A stretch of 64,000 nucleotides of DNA from contig JBDTOT010000003.1 in assembly GCA_039933105.1 (NCBI GenBank), positions 62,001 through 126,000 on the forward strand, written 5' to 3'. The translations under genes and the position numbers were made by a program. Source of the stretch: FEN-1219 sp039933105 (GTDB lineage Bacteria > Pseudomonadota > Gammaproteobacteria > Steroidobacterales > Rariloculaceae). Below are positions 26,986 to 35,548 of the stretch, piece after piece. Below the pieces are notes generated by a model, which did not search any database, was not told the DNA's origin, and saw only the letters and a list, made by a program, of their open reading frames with translations. Each line of letters begins with the position of its first letter. The stretch's first letter is position 1.

Positions 26986-28215
26986 TCAGAGCACTTTCCC
27001 GTTCTTCAGGTGCATCTCCAACGACGCGAGCACGATGAGCGCGTCCGCATGATTCGCCCTCCCCGACATGTGCCGCTCGAGCAGCGACTTGCAAGGAACC
27101 CAGTCGACCACGCCCCGCCGATCGAGATCGGAAACGTGCTCGGTAACGATCGCACGAAGATCTGATCGCTCCCGAATTCCGGTGGCGAAGTCGATGTAAT
27201 TGGTACCGGGGTGCACGCGCCCGGTTCGAAACGTCCTCGCGACGTGCTCGGCTATCTTGCGCCTCACCCGCCTCACGCCGAGCGCCAAACGACTCGCTGT
27301 CAAGGGCAGACCGAGTGTCGTCTTCGTCGGGTAGGCGAAACACGCTGGAAACGCCTGGAGAAGCATCTTCCGGTACAGCACCTGATGGTTTAGCCAGCGG
27401 TTGTCTATGTTGAGCGCGAAACGCACGAGATCGTCGTCCGTAAACAAGACGCGATAGTCGAACCCGGCCATCAATACGTGGGCCGCCACCATCTTCAGCT
27501 GACGATTCAGAAGATCGATGCAATGCTCGCGCACGAGGATTCCGTCGGTGCTCGCGTCGTACTCGGTCTTCGGCAGGAACGCGTCGAAATCGACGTTGGT
27601 CAGGCTCGTACTCTTCACGAAGAGATTCTCGCGATAACTGTTCTGCTTCGCGCTCGTAACTGTCGCGCCCTGCAAGGTGTGGGTATGAATGCCGAAATAC
27701 ACGTCGATGATCGCGCCCGACCAGAAGACACATCCGCCGAATCGCTTCTCCACCTCGAAAATAGGCTGATGATGGAAAAGGATGGTCTGAAGTCCGGTGC
27801 GCCGCGATACCTCCATCTCCTCGTTGGTAGTGAACCTGTGCTGCGTCAGGTCAAAGACCGTATGGTTCGTGCCGAGACGCCGCGCCATGGCGCAGCCGAT
27901 TTCGTAGTCGAGCGTGCCAGGCGTGCCAAAAGTATAGGTGTAGATGTTCCTAGCGTCGGTCAATTCCACGAGTGCAGCCAATATGGCACGGCTATCGAGA
28001 CCGCCACTGAGAGGCACTAGGTGCCGGTCGCCGGAGACACACTGCGCGTGAATAGCCTTCCTGAACAGCCGGGCACCTTCGTCGACCAGGTCGTGTTCCG
28101 AAGCGTCCGCGTATTTGCCTTTATCGATTGCGGGGAGGCGCATCGCGTACCGCGGATGTCTGTAGTCGAGAAAATACCCGAAGGCGAGAAACGAGTTCAG
28201 ATTAACAAGATCCAT
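26986..28215 (-). CDS. Asparagine synthase-like protein lacking the glutaminase lobe
   Basis: The protein has 409 residues. The ATP-pyrophosphatase loop is intact (HLVPLSGGLDSRAILAAL, about residues 65-82). The sequence begins where AsnB proteins pass from the N-terminal glutaminase domain to the synthase domain: SFLAFGYFLDYRHP resembles the F-L-x-x-G-Y-x-P segment of complete enzymes. The catalytic Cys2 domain is therefore missing, and the in-frame codons upstream of the ATG reach a TGA within two codons. Either ammonia or a separate glutaminase is used, or the gene was truncated by the adjacent rearrangement. Its first codons are also found as a remnant near 31092-31120. Confidence 0.85.
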   Translation of the reverse strand: MDLVNLNSFLAFGYFLDYRHPRYAMRLPAIDKGKYADASEHDLVDEGARLFRKAIHAQCVSGDRHLVPLSGGLDSRAILAALVELTDARNIYTYTFGTPGTLDYEIGCAMARRLGTNHTVFDLTQHRFTTNEEMEVSRRTGLQTILFHHQPIFEVEKRFGGCVFWSGAIIDVYFGIHTHTLQGATVTSAKQNSYRENLFVKSTSLTNVDFDAFLPKTEYDASTDGILVREHCIDLLNRQLKMVAAHVLMAGFDYRVLFTDDDLVRFALNIDNRWLNHQVLYRKMLLQAFPACFAYPTKTTLGLPLTASRLALGVRRVRRKIAEHVARTFRTGRVHPGTNYIDFATGIRERSDLRAIVTEHVSDLDRRGVVDWVPCKSLLERHMSGRANHADALIVLASLEMHLKNGKVL

Positions 28216-29703
28216 TCGTCAGATTTCCGTGGCGCTCGTCTGCGAGGCGAGTCTTACACTATGACCGTGCTGTCGCCAGAGACAGACAATTGTTCATCAA
28301 GAAAACTTCTGTACACAGTGCTGTCCCGAGACGAAAACGAAGAATCGATGTGCCGACCGGCGATTCGAGTATTTCGAGTCAAGCACCCTTACGCCGCTCT
28401 GAGTGTGACCTCGTTCCCACCTCGTCGGCAACGTAGCGGTAAAATCGTAGTAGCAGGATTGAGCCCACCTCAGACTCAGGGTTTTCGTAAGAAGTCGCGC
28501 GGTACGGTGTTGGCGCTTCGGTTCCGCAGGATCGCTCTGAGGTCCCAATGAGGTGATGAAGGAGATCAGGATATGGACACGGGTAACTGCAGCAACAAAT
28601 CGACCATGGTTGATATCCGGGGCGCCAGGCGGCCCGAAGGGTTTACGGCTCTGGCCTTGCTCGCGACGTTCGCGACTTTCGGTCTTGCGTGCGGTGTCGC
28701 CCACTCGCAGCAGCCTAAGCCACCACAGCTCTTGACCGGCAGTGCTTCGTCGCCTGTTATCCCGCCAGTCAATGACCCCGGGACGACCAACCCGCAGCCC
28801 GGAAACATTGTGTTCGAGGAGAAATTCGGCGCGATGTCCTTAGCGAGCACCATCGCGAACGTGGGCGCATGGATCAGAGGCACTGGCTGCGGCACATTCT
28901 TCGGGACCCCAGACTGCAACGTACAGATTGCGAATACCGCCCCTGTTCGATCAGGGGGCGGAAACTACCTACACGTCTCCGCGACGCACCACGGTTCAGA
29001 AGTCTACCGCACTGAATACGGGTACACGGGGACTCCGTATAACTCACCTAGAGTGAATCTCCAGCCGGTGGGCGGCGGCCATTACGCCGGCCAAGTCTAC
29101 TGGTATGGTTACTATCTGTGCGTAGACAAGTACGGTTACGCTAGCGGCACCCATCCCCGCGCGCCTTCCGTCTTTGCGAATCAATGGCACGACGACGACG
29201 ACGATCCTAACAACGTTGTCAAGCACAATCCGATCGCCGCGCTGACCCTCGACGAGCACCAGCTCAGGCTCTACATAGAGCACTGGGATGAGCCGGTGGG
29301 TGTCGGCAACGGATCGGGTGGCGCTCCTCGCGTATTCGTCGGCCAAGACATGTACGAGACGGTTTGGGGCACTGCTTCGACGAAGGTCGCAGGCAATTGT
29401 TTCCCGGTCATCTGGCAGATCAAACACGACACGCGCACCAGAGCACAGGGCGGGACAGGTTTTCTCAGGCTCTGGTTGGGCACCAATTCGACGCCTGCGT
29501 TCGAAGTGGTGGACAGGCAAGTTGGCCACGCCCCGCCGGAGGGGGATGTCTACGAGAAGTACTTCCAGCTCGGCGGATATCTCTCGGACTGGCGCGGCAA
29601 CGGCGAGGATGGCCTGCAATGGGACGCTCGGTACGACAATTTCGTGATAATGGACTCGACCGGCTCCTGGGCCGCGATGTATCAGTCGATCACTACGCCG
29701 TGA
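28191..29703. repeat. Copy A of a tandem segmental duplication
   Basis: This segment aligns with 31092-32587. It starts with ACGAGTTCAGATTAACAAG at 28191 (the antisense 5' end of the asparagine-synthase-like gene). It then covers the 357-base gene-free stretch 28216-28572 and the whole lyase-like gene. The upstream stretch has the shared blocks CAGACAATTG and GAAAACTTCTGTACA, so it probably holds the duplicated promoter region. I see no other gene in 28216-28572. Confidence 0.85.
28573..29703 (+). CDS. Secreted polysaccharide-lyase-like jelly-roll protein, copy 1
   Basis: ATG 28573 follows AAGGAG at 28559-28564. The product has 376 residues with a long signal region ending near VAHSQ (about residue 46), so it is exported. 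A proline-rich linker follows, then a domain of about 300 residues rich in Y, W and G. Landmarks are GGGNYLHVSATHHGSEVYRTE, NQWHDDDDD, a D-T-R-T-R-A-x-G-G-T-G-F segment and DDGLQWDARYDNF-type C-terminal strands. The pattern (R-x-E on one strand, Q-W-H, a V/I-W-x-x-K-H-D-T strand) resembles heparin-lyase-I/PL20-like jelly-roll folds, but I cannot assign a family with confidence. It is about 60% identical by eye to the paralog at 31469-32587. Confidence 0.75.
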   Translation: MDTGNCSNKSTMVDIRGARRPEGFTALALLATFATFGLACGVAHSQQPKPPQLLTGSASSPVIPPVNDPGTTNPQPGNIVFEEKFGAMSLASTIANVGAWIRGTGCGTFFGTPDCNVQIANTAPVRSGGGNYLHVSATHHGSEVYRTEYGYTGTPYNSPRVNLQPVGGGHYAGQVYWYGYYLCVDKYGYASGTHPRAPSVFANQWHDDDDDPNNVVKHNPIAALTLDEHQLRLYIEHWDEPVGVGNGSGGAPRVFVGQDMYETVWGTASTKVAGNCFPVIWQIKHDTRTRAQGGTGFLRLWLGTNSTPAFEVVDRQVGHAPPEGDVYEKYFQLGGYLSDWRGNGEDGLQWDARYDNFVIMDSTGSWAAMYQSITTP

Positions 29704-29742
29704 CGTGTGGTGCGCGAATAACGGAGAGGGGGCGTCGGCGAC

Positions 29743-30513
29743 GTGACTCGAGAACTCCATAGAGGCAACCCGCTTCGTAGAGCCGTCCTAGCTCTCTCGA
29801 GCCGCGCTCGACAGAGGAGAGGGTTAGCCTTCAAAGCCGCGTTTCGTCTCGATCAGACCACCAAGATTCTGGACTTGGGATCGGAAACTGGAAGTAATAT
29901 TCACGCCATACTTAAGGGCACGCCGGTTGCCCCAGCGAACGTCTACATCGCAGATATTGATCCCGGGCTCCTGGAAGAAGGCCGCGAGAATTACGGCTAC
30001 GTTCCCGTTGTCATCGACGAATCGGAAACGCTTCCCTTCCCCGACCGATATTTCGACATCGTCTACTGCTCCTCAGTGATCGAGCACGTCACCGTGCCGA
30101 AGGAGCAAGTCTGGTCAACCTACTCCGGCAGGCGATTCAAGATCGCGGCATGGGAGCATCAACGACAATTCGCAGCTGAAATACGGCGGACCGCGAAACA
30201 ATACTTCGTACAGACGCCTTACAAGCACTTCCCGGTCGAAAGCCACAGCTGGCTTCCGTTCGCCGCTTGGCTGCCCAGGATCCTCCTCATTCCCTTCCTG
30301 AAGATTTCAAACTGCTTCTGGATCAAGAAGGCGAGACCTGACTGGCACCTTCTGAATAAGAAAGAGCTCGCGCATCTATTTGAGGATGCACGCATCGCGG
30401 TCGAATCGTTTTTTGGGTTCACGAAATCGATAATCGCGATTAAAGCGGCGGGCTCGGGGCCCACGAACGCGGCAGCGGCAGCTCTGCCTCAAAAGCTGCG
30501 CTCACGCCCGTGA
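29743..30513 (+). CDS. Class I SAM-dependent methyltransferase
   Basis: The GTG start at 29743 follows a G-rich stretch 39 bases after the lyase-like gene. The product has 256 residues. Motif I is TKILDLGSETGSN, an acidic residue follows in IADIDPG, and the post-I region is YFDIVYCSSVIEHV. The C-terminal half has hydrophobic W-L-P and DWHLLNKKEL segments seen in small-molecule or sugar methyltransferases. The last residues (about KLRSRP) and the stop are encoded by sequence that belongs to the decayed opposite-strand methyltransferase copy, so the original C-terminus may have been altered. A broken copy of this gene lies near 30950-31095. Confidence 0.85.
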   Translation: MTRELHRGNPLRRAVLALSSRARQRRGLAFKAAFRLDQTTKILDLGSETGSNIHAILKGTPVAPANVYIADIDPGLLEEGRENYGYVPVVIDESETLPFPDRYFDIVYCSSVIEHVTVPKEQVWSTYSGRRFKIAAWEHQRQFAAEIRRTAKQYFVQTPYKHFPVESHSWLPFAAWLPRILLIPFLKISNCFWIKKARPDWHLLNKKELAHLFEDARIAVESFFGFTKSIIAIKAAGSGPTNAAAAALPQKLRSRP

Positions 30514-30645
30514 ACATGGGTTGCGCATAAGGGCGAAGAGCGGGACCAGGAGTGACTTCCGTAACACCCCTCGATGAAATCGGCCATCCAGATCCGCAGG
30601 GCTTCCGGCGTCACATGCCAGTAGTCCGGGCCCTCTGATACGAAT
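30497..30645 (-). pseudogene. 3' remnant of the methyltransferase at 32649-33284
   Basis: About 150 bases on the minus strand encode DYWHVTPEALRIWMADF followed by a C-A-T-H-V-H-G-R end. This corresponds to the C-terminal 50 residues of the intact gene (DYWRVTPDALRIWMADF). Nucleotide identity is high, including the block ATCGGCCATCCAGATCCGCA. Upstream of this the homology stops and no start, SAM motif or reading frame remains, so it is a decayed copy. Confidence 0.85.
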
Positions 30646-30949
30646 AGGTCAATCCTCCGCGCAGTGAGGGTGAGGTGTGTGGCCAAAGCGTGTTGCTGGT
30701 GCTGCGTATCGGCAAGCCCTTAGTCGCTGCCCGTCACTAATCACTCCAACATGACCTGGGCCGCGACTATCCGGGCTTCGTTGCCCACGACGACGTGGGG
30801 ACGATGCACGCCACGTTGCTCCGCACGCTAAACGACGCCTTCCGTGCCGAACTCGCCGCCACGTCCGCGCCGTCGACGCGCACCTCGCCCATCGCGGCGG
30901 CCCGGGCCGGCAAATCGACCACTATTGGCTTGCGTGAGGGGATGACGCA
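30646..30949. other. Gene-free stretch inside the rearranged region
   Basis: This 304-base stretch has no convincing gene. On the plus strand a frame reads RDYPGFVAHDDVG followed by a run rich in A, T and R, but with no start context or recognisable family. It could be another eroded coding fragment between the two methyltransferase remnants. Confidence 0.4.
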
Positions 30950-31095
30950 GATCTTGGCGGCCGGACAATGTTTCGACGTTGCCATCTGCTCTTGCGTGAT
31001 GGCGCACGTCGCAAATCTAGCCTTTGGCTCCGGCAGTCGATTTAAGTGCGCGGTATTGCAGAGACGCGACTGGCACCTTCTGAATGACGAGACGA
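30950..31095 (+). pseudogene. Remnant of the methyltransferase at 29743-30513 with internal deletion
   Basis: The plus-strand frame reads CFDVAICSCVMAHV followed by SGSRFKC and then RRDWHLLND. The intact gene has YFDIVYCSSVIEHV, SGRRFKI and RPDWHLLNKK. The 18-base block GACTGGCACCTTCTGAAT is identical in both. Roughly 60 codons between the second and third blocks are deleted and motif I is missing, so this is not functional. Confidence 0.6.
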
Positions 31096-32587
31096 GTTCA
31101 GATTAACAAGGTCCACTCGTCGAACCCCGTCGCGTGTCGATGTCCGCCAATGAGTTTCGCGCGCGAGCGCCTTGTCGCCAGAGGCAGACAATTGCTCGTC
31201 TAGAAAACTTCTGTACAGTGGCCCCTTCCGAGACGACCTTATGGATCGATGTGCCGACGTGCGATCGAGCGTCTTCGGGTCACGGATTCGGGCGCCTGGT
31301 GCAACGTCGTTCACGCCTCGTCCGCGACACAGCGGTCAAATCGTCGTAGTTTGGGTTGAGTCCACCTTAGACCCTGGGCTTCGGCCAATCGTCGCGGACC
31401 CGGTGTTCGCGGCGTCGGCCACGCAGAATCGGCTCTGAGGTCACCACGAGGTGATGCAGGAGATCAGCATGATGAATATCGGTAGCTGCAGCGAAGAGTC
31501 GACAAATCGCGGCGCGTCGACAGTCGAGCCTGGTGACACCCGGCGGCCCGGAGCATTCAGAGCGCGGGCTTTGCTTGAGTTGTTCGTGACCCTTTGTCTT
31601 ACGTGTGGAGCGGCCCACGCACAGCAACCTAAACCACCGCAACTTTTGGCCGGTGGTGGTTCGACTCCCGTTGCGCCACCAATCGATAACCCCGAGACGA
31701 GCCAGCCGCCACGCGGAAAGATCTTGTTTCAAGACCAATTCAGCGCAATCCCGCTCGCGGCGACCTTCTCGAACGTTAGTGCATGGATCAGAGGATTAGC
31801 CTGCGGCACACACTTCGGGACTTCCGAGTGCAACGTCCGGATCGCGCATGCGACTCCTCTTCGTCCAGGGGGCGGAAACTATCTGCACGTCTACGCGACG
31901 CACCACGGTTCGGACGTGTATCGCACCGAACTCTCATATTCGGGCACTCCGTATAAGGAACCGCGCGTTTCGGTAGGGGGAGGCGACTATACCGGCGGCG
32001 AGTACTGGTACGGTTATAACGTCTGCGTTGACAAATACGGCTATTCCAGTGGCACGCATCCAGCGGCTCCGGGGATTTTCTTATCTCAATGGCATGCGGA
32101 CGAACAGGCCTACGACCGCGATCCGCGATGGGGCATTTCCCTCACCGAAACCAAACTAGCTATCTACGCCGAACACTGGGACGAGCCAGCCGGGGTTGGT
32201 CGCGGCTCGGGCGGCGGTTCCCGCGCGTCCGCAGGCCAGGACATGCTTGAGACGTTGTGGACGGGTAAAACGCCGGGCCATTGTTGGCCAATCATCATGC
32301 GGGTCAAGTGGGATACCCGCACGCGAGCCAAAGGCGGTACGGGTTTCATGTATGTGTATACGGATTCAAGCGGAACTCCGACTTTTTCCGTAACGAACCG
32401 TCAGACGGATCACGCGCCGCCGGAGGGCGACATTTACGATCCTTTCTTCAAGATCGGCGGGTATCTCTCCGCATGGCGGGGCAACGGAGACGACGGGCTG
32501 CAATGGGAGGCCCGGTACGACAACGTAACGATCATGGACTCCACTGGCTCGTGGGCAGCGATGTATCAGGCAATTACTGCGCCGTGA
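31092..32587. repeat. Copy B of a tandem segmental duplication
   Basis: This partner of 28191-29703 starts with ACGAGTTCAGATTAACAAG at 31092. It therefore carries the antisense first codons of the asparagine-synthase-like gene without the rest of that gene. It continues through a duplicated upstream region (31120-31468, no gene seen) and the second lyase-like gene. Divergence is clear (many substitutions and small indels), so the duplication is not recent. Confidence 0.85.
31469..32587 (+). CDS. Secreted polysaccharide-lyase-like jelly-roll protein, copy 2
   Basis: ATG 31469 is preferred because CAGGAG (31457-31462) is correctly spaced and the position matches the start of the paralog; upstream GTG and ATG codons are less well placed. 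The product has 372 residues with a signal region ending near AAHAQ. The mature domain shares with copy 1 GGGNYLHVYATHHGSDVYRTE, SQWH, WDTRTRAKGGTGFM, DHAPPEGDIYD and the ending DSTGSWAAMYQAIT. Strong conservation of these blocks despite overall divergence implies selection on both copies. A secreted glycan-binding or glycan-cleaving protein acting on the locus product is the likely role, but the family is not certain. Confidence 0.75.
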   Translation: MMNIGSCSEESTNRGASTVEPGDTRRPGAFRARALLELFVTLCLTCGAAHAQQPKPPQLLAGGGSTPVAPPIDNPETSQPPRGKILFQDQFSAIPLAATFSNVSAWIRGLACGTHFGTSECNVRIAHATPLRPGGGNYLHVYATHHGSDVYRTELSYSGTPYKEPRVSVGGGDYTGGEYWYGYNVCVDKYGYSSGTHPAAPGIFLSQWHADEQAYDRDPRWGISLTETKLAIYAEHWDEPAGVGRGSGGGSRASAGQDMLETLWTGKTPGHCWPIIMRVKWDTRTRAKGGTGFMYVYTDSSGTPTFSVTNRQTDHAPPEGDIYDPFFKIGGYLSAWRGNGDDGLQWEARYDNVTIMDSTGSWAAMYQAITAP

Positions 32588-32648
32588 CGCGGCGTATGTG
32601 ACGCAGAGTCCGAGGTCGGCATGCTCTCCGGTGGGATCGTCGGGTTCT

Positions 32649-33284
32649 TCAGTCGTTGCGCTTCCGCCCGTAGAAGTGGGTTGCGCAGACGAGCGACGAT
32701 CGCGACCAGTAGTGAATTCCGCAACACACTTCGACGAAATCGGCCATCCAGATCCGCAGGGCGTCGGGCGTCACACGCCAGTAGTCCTTAGGGCCTTCGT
32801 GATAGGGGTAGCTCATCGGGACGGAAACCCAGATCGCACCGCCCGGCTTTAGCACGCGATTCAGCTCCGCGATTGCAACCCAGGGGCGGGGAACGTGCTC
32901 CAGAACCGCGTCGCAGACAACTGCGTCGAACGTGTCATTGCCGAAGCTCAAGGACTGGACGTCGTCACGGTAGTCAATCAAGTCACTTTCGTCGAACTTA
33001 TCCACGCTGACCCAGTTCGGCCCGAACTTGCCGCCCGCGTGGTCTCGCACACCGATCTGAAGACACTTTTTTCCAGGCGAATTCGCGTCGTCGAGAAAAT
33101 CACGCCATTGTTTATCCTCGCCCAAAGACGCGTAGGCTCGCCGCGCTTGGCGCCTGGCCAATTGGTAACGCAACAAGAAGAACACGGTGGGGGATATCGA
33201 TCTAAGCGAGTTGAACAATCCCTTGAGCACCTTCTTGACGGGCGAGCGGGCTTTGGCGGGTGTCGAAACTGAATCACTGTCCAT
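32649..33284 (-). CDS. Class I SAM-dependent methyltransferase (Methyltransf_11-type)
   Basis: The protein has 211 residues. The N-terminal basic/hydrophobic stretch is followed by KKCLQIGVRDHAGGKFGPNW, a degenerate motif I in which the usual D-x-G-x-G is Q-I-G-V-R. VSVDKFDESDLIDYRDD supplies the acidic ribose ligand, and FDAVVCDAVLEHV and NRVLKPGGAIWVSVP are typical. The C-terminal DYWRVTPDALRIWM is conserved in glycan-locus methyltransferases. A truncated duplicate lies at 30497-30645. It is convergent with the second lyase-like gene. Confidence 0.88.
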   Translation of the reverse strand: MDSDSVSTPAKARSPVKKVLKGLFNSLRSISPTVFFLLRYQLARRQARRAYASLGEDKQWRDFLDDANSPGKKCLQIGVRDHAGGKFGPNWVSVDKFDESDLIDYRDDVQSLSFGNDTFDAVVCDAVLEHVPRPWVAIAELNRVLKPGGAIWVSVPMSYPYHEGPKDYWRVTPDALRIWMADFVEVCCGIHYWSRSSLVCATHFYGRKRND

Positions 33285-33323
33285 AGCGGTCGTTACCTTC
33301 CCATTACCATACGCAAAGTGGAT

Positions 33324-34265
33324 CTACTGTTTGACGAAATACACGAAGGTGCTCTTCGGCCACCAATGTCTGTAGATCGGTCGTAGAAGTGCCTTGAGCG
33401 CTCTATGTGGGCTCAACCATCCGGAAGCGCTGTCGTAGACCAACCGCAGACGTGGGCGAATCGGGCGCAAGTGGGCCATTCCCGCCAAGCGGACCAGCGA
33501 CCGGTACTCGAAACAATTGACATGTTCCAGCGGAGCAACTGGCATCCGATCCGAGCGAGACAAGGCGCCGAAGTTACCGCCCTTCTCGATACGCCTCAGT
33601 GCCGAGCGCGAATCTGGAACGCTGATCTTGAGAATCCCCCCCGTTTCCAGGCTGCCCGCAAGATGCTTCAGCGTTTCCAGCGGCTCGAGTAAGTGCTCGA
33701 AAACTTGCTCCGTATTGATGAAATGAAAGCTCCGCGTCGGAATGTCGTTCCATTCTATGATTTCGATTCCGATCGAGCGTGCATGCTGTATTCGTGCCGG
33801 AGAGAGCTCCGCGCCGGCGACCTGGCAGCCGAATGCTCTGGCCATGCTCGCCCACTCACTCCATCCAAGGCCGAAATCGAAGACACGGATCGAGTGAGGG
33901 CTAAGTCGAAGATATTGCACCAGGAACTGAACCTGTTCGGCCCAGTAGCGGAAATCGTTGAGATCGTACTGCCGCTGCAGCCGCTCTTTTTCGGTAGGCG
34001 GAATCCAGTGCTCGTATATCTGATTCAGGAGGTGAGTGCCAGGTATTGTGCGCTGATAACCAAGTCCACAATCACGGCATCGCACCAGCTCGTAGCTGAA
34101 ACCCTTCAGTAACTTCAGATCAGCCCGGCCTTCGTAGTGTTGTTCGAAATACGTCTTGAGCGCTAAGCTCTCGAACGATTCGCGAACAATGAAGTTGAAT
34201 GCCGTCGAGCCGCAACCCGGGCAGCGCTCTCGTTCGAGCACAGAGTCTTGCGGTTGTTGAGTCAA
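33324..34265 (-). CDS. SAM-dependent methyltransferase with N-terminal zinc-binding motif
   Basis: The protein has 313 residues. Two C-x-x-C pairs (RCPGCGST and VRCRDCGLGY) form the zinc-binding region typical of the Methyltransf_23-like sugar methyltransferase group. The SAM loop is IRVFDFGLGWSEWASMA, followed by VAGAELSPARIQHA and FINTEQVFEHLLEPLETL. A Y-E-H-W-I-P-P segment precedes the fold. Enzymes of this architecture (for example C-methyltransferases of deoxysugars) act on nucleotide sugars. Here the exact role is open. It lies 39 bases upstream of the smaller methyltransferase on the same strand. Confidence 0.88.
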   Translation of the reverse strand: MTQQPQDSVLERERCPGCGSTAFNFIVRESFESLALKTYFEQHYEGRADLKLLKGFSYELVRCRDCGLGYQRTIPGTHLLNQIYEHWIPPTEKERLQRQYDLNDFRYWAEQVQFLVQYLRLSPHSIRVFDFGLGWSEWASMARAFGCQVAGAELSPARIQHARSIGIEIIEWNDIPTRSFHFINTEQVFEHLLEPLETLKHLAGSLETGGILKISVPDSRSALRRIEKGGNFGALSRSDRMPVAPLEHVNCFEYRSLVRLAGMAHLRPIRPRLRLVYDSASGWLSPHRALKALLRPIYRHWWPKSTFVYFVKQ

Positions 34266-34301
34266 AGGATCCTTCCGTGGTCGCCCAATGGCTCGCAGCT
34301 A

Positions 34302-35534
34302 TTACTTGGCGTCCGTTGCGTTGGCGCCGACGATCGACTCGTAGATGCTCGCCACACCGTCGGCGATCCGGGGATACGAACGGAACTGCGCAACGTACTT
34401 GCGACCCTGCTCTCCCATGGCTCGAGCACGCTCTGGGTCCTTCAGGAGGGTAATGATGGCGTCAGCAAAGGCTCGGACCTCGTAGGGAACGCACAGGCCA
34501 CCGCCGCTTTCGTCGATCACGCGCCCTTGGTCGGGATGTCGGTTACCGACTACCGCCTTGCCAAGCGCCATGTATTCCACGAGCTTTGTAGACGAAGCCA
34601 GATCGAAAATCGGCGTGGGAAACAGCGGCGACACGCACACATCGGCCGAACGCGTCCATTTCAGCGCTTCGTCGCGCGGCATGCTTCCAGTGAATACGAC
34701 TCGATTCGCGATGTGCAATCGTTTGGCTTCCGCGCGCAGGACTTCGATGTCGATGGCGCGTTCACCGCCCACCATGTAGAGCGTCGCGTTCGGCACGACC
34801 TCGAGAACTCGCACAAAGGACTCGAGCACGAAGTTGAGCCGCCTGATGGGCAGCATCGAGCCCAGGTACAGAACAGCCGGGCTCCTGACGAGCTCGGACT
34901 TCGTCTCGCCACCGGTCGACAGCAGACCGACGCTCACGCCCATGGGAACTGCGAACATGCGGTCCGCTGGAATACCTTTGGCCGCAACGACGCGTTTCAT
35001 CTCGTCGCTCTGAACGAAGGTCAGGTCCGAGCACGGGAGAATCAGACGATACAACAGAACACCCGATATCCAACCTCGCACGCGGTCAACGAGCGGGTGA
35101 GGCGATGTCCCCTCTCGGGCATCCTGGAGCCATGCCTCCGGAAACGGAAATGCGAGCCAGTAAACGAATTTCGCCCCGCTCAAACGGGCAGCGATCAGCC
35201 CAAGCAGCGCGCCAATGAACTTGTCTTTCACCTGAATGCAGTCGTACCGGTTCCGCAGCGCGAGCGAAAAAACCCGAAAATCGTTGAAGAATGCCTGTAG
35301 TTGGCGAAGGGCTTTCGCCAACGTCGAGTTGCCGGCTACTGCAGCGCCGATCCATGCCGTCCCGTTTCCGAACCTCTGAACCCCATTTCGTTTCAATGGC
35401 CGATCCGACTGCATGAGCCAGTCGACTTCATGGCCACGCACCGCCAACTCCTCGCCGAAGAGCACACGCACGTCGACCCGATTCGGCGGAAACCTGTCGG
35501 CGGTCATGACGAGGTATTTGAGCTTCGTGTCCAT
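34302..35534 (-). CDS. GT4 glycosyltransferase (GT-B fold)
   Basis: The start is ATG 35534, 14 bases after the asnB stop; the longer open frame upstream is only antisense to that gene's end. The product has 410 residues. The N-terminal KYLVMTADRFPPNRVDVRV and the C-terminal VLYLGSMLPIRRLNFVLESF and STKLVEYMALGKAVVGN are GT4 signatures. WTRSADVCVSPLFPTPIFD is the acceptor-side loop. It is probably cotranscribed with asnB and the GT4 at 37426-38646. Confidence 0.9.
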   Translation of the reverse strand: MDTKLKYLVMTADRFPPNRVDVRVLFGEELAVRGHEVDWLMQSDRPLKRNGVQRFGNGTAWIGAAVAGNSTLAKALRQLQAFFNDFRVFSLALRNRYDCIQVKDKFIGALLGLIAARLSGAKFVYWLAFPFPEAWLQDAREGTSPHPLVDRVRGWISGVLLYRLILPCSDLTFVQSDEMKRVVAAKGIPADRMFAVPMGVSVGLLSTGGETKSELVRSPAVLYLGSMLPIRRLNFVLESFVRVLEVVPNATLYMVGGERAIDIEVLRAEAKRLHIANRVVFTGSMPRDEALKWTRSADVCVSPLFPTPIFDLASSTKLVEYMALGKAVVGNRHPDQGRVIDESGGGLCVPYEVRAFADAIITLLKDPERARAMGEQGRKYVAQFRSYPRIADGVASIYESIVGANATDAK

Positions 35535-35548
35535 GCCAGCAATCGCGC

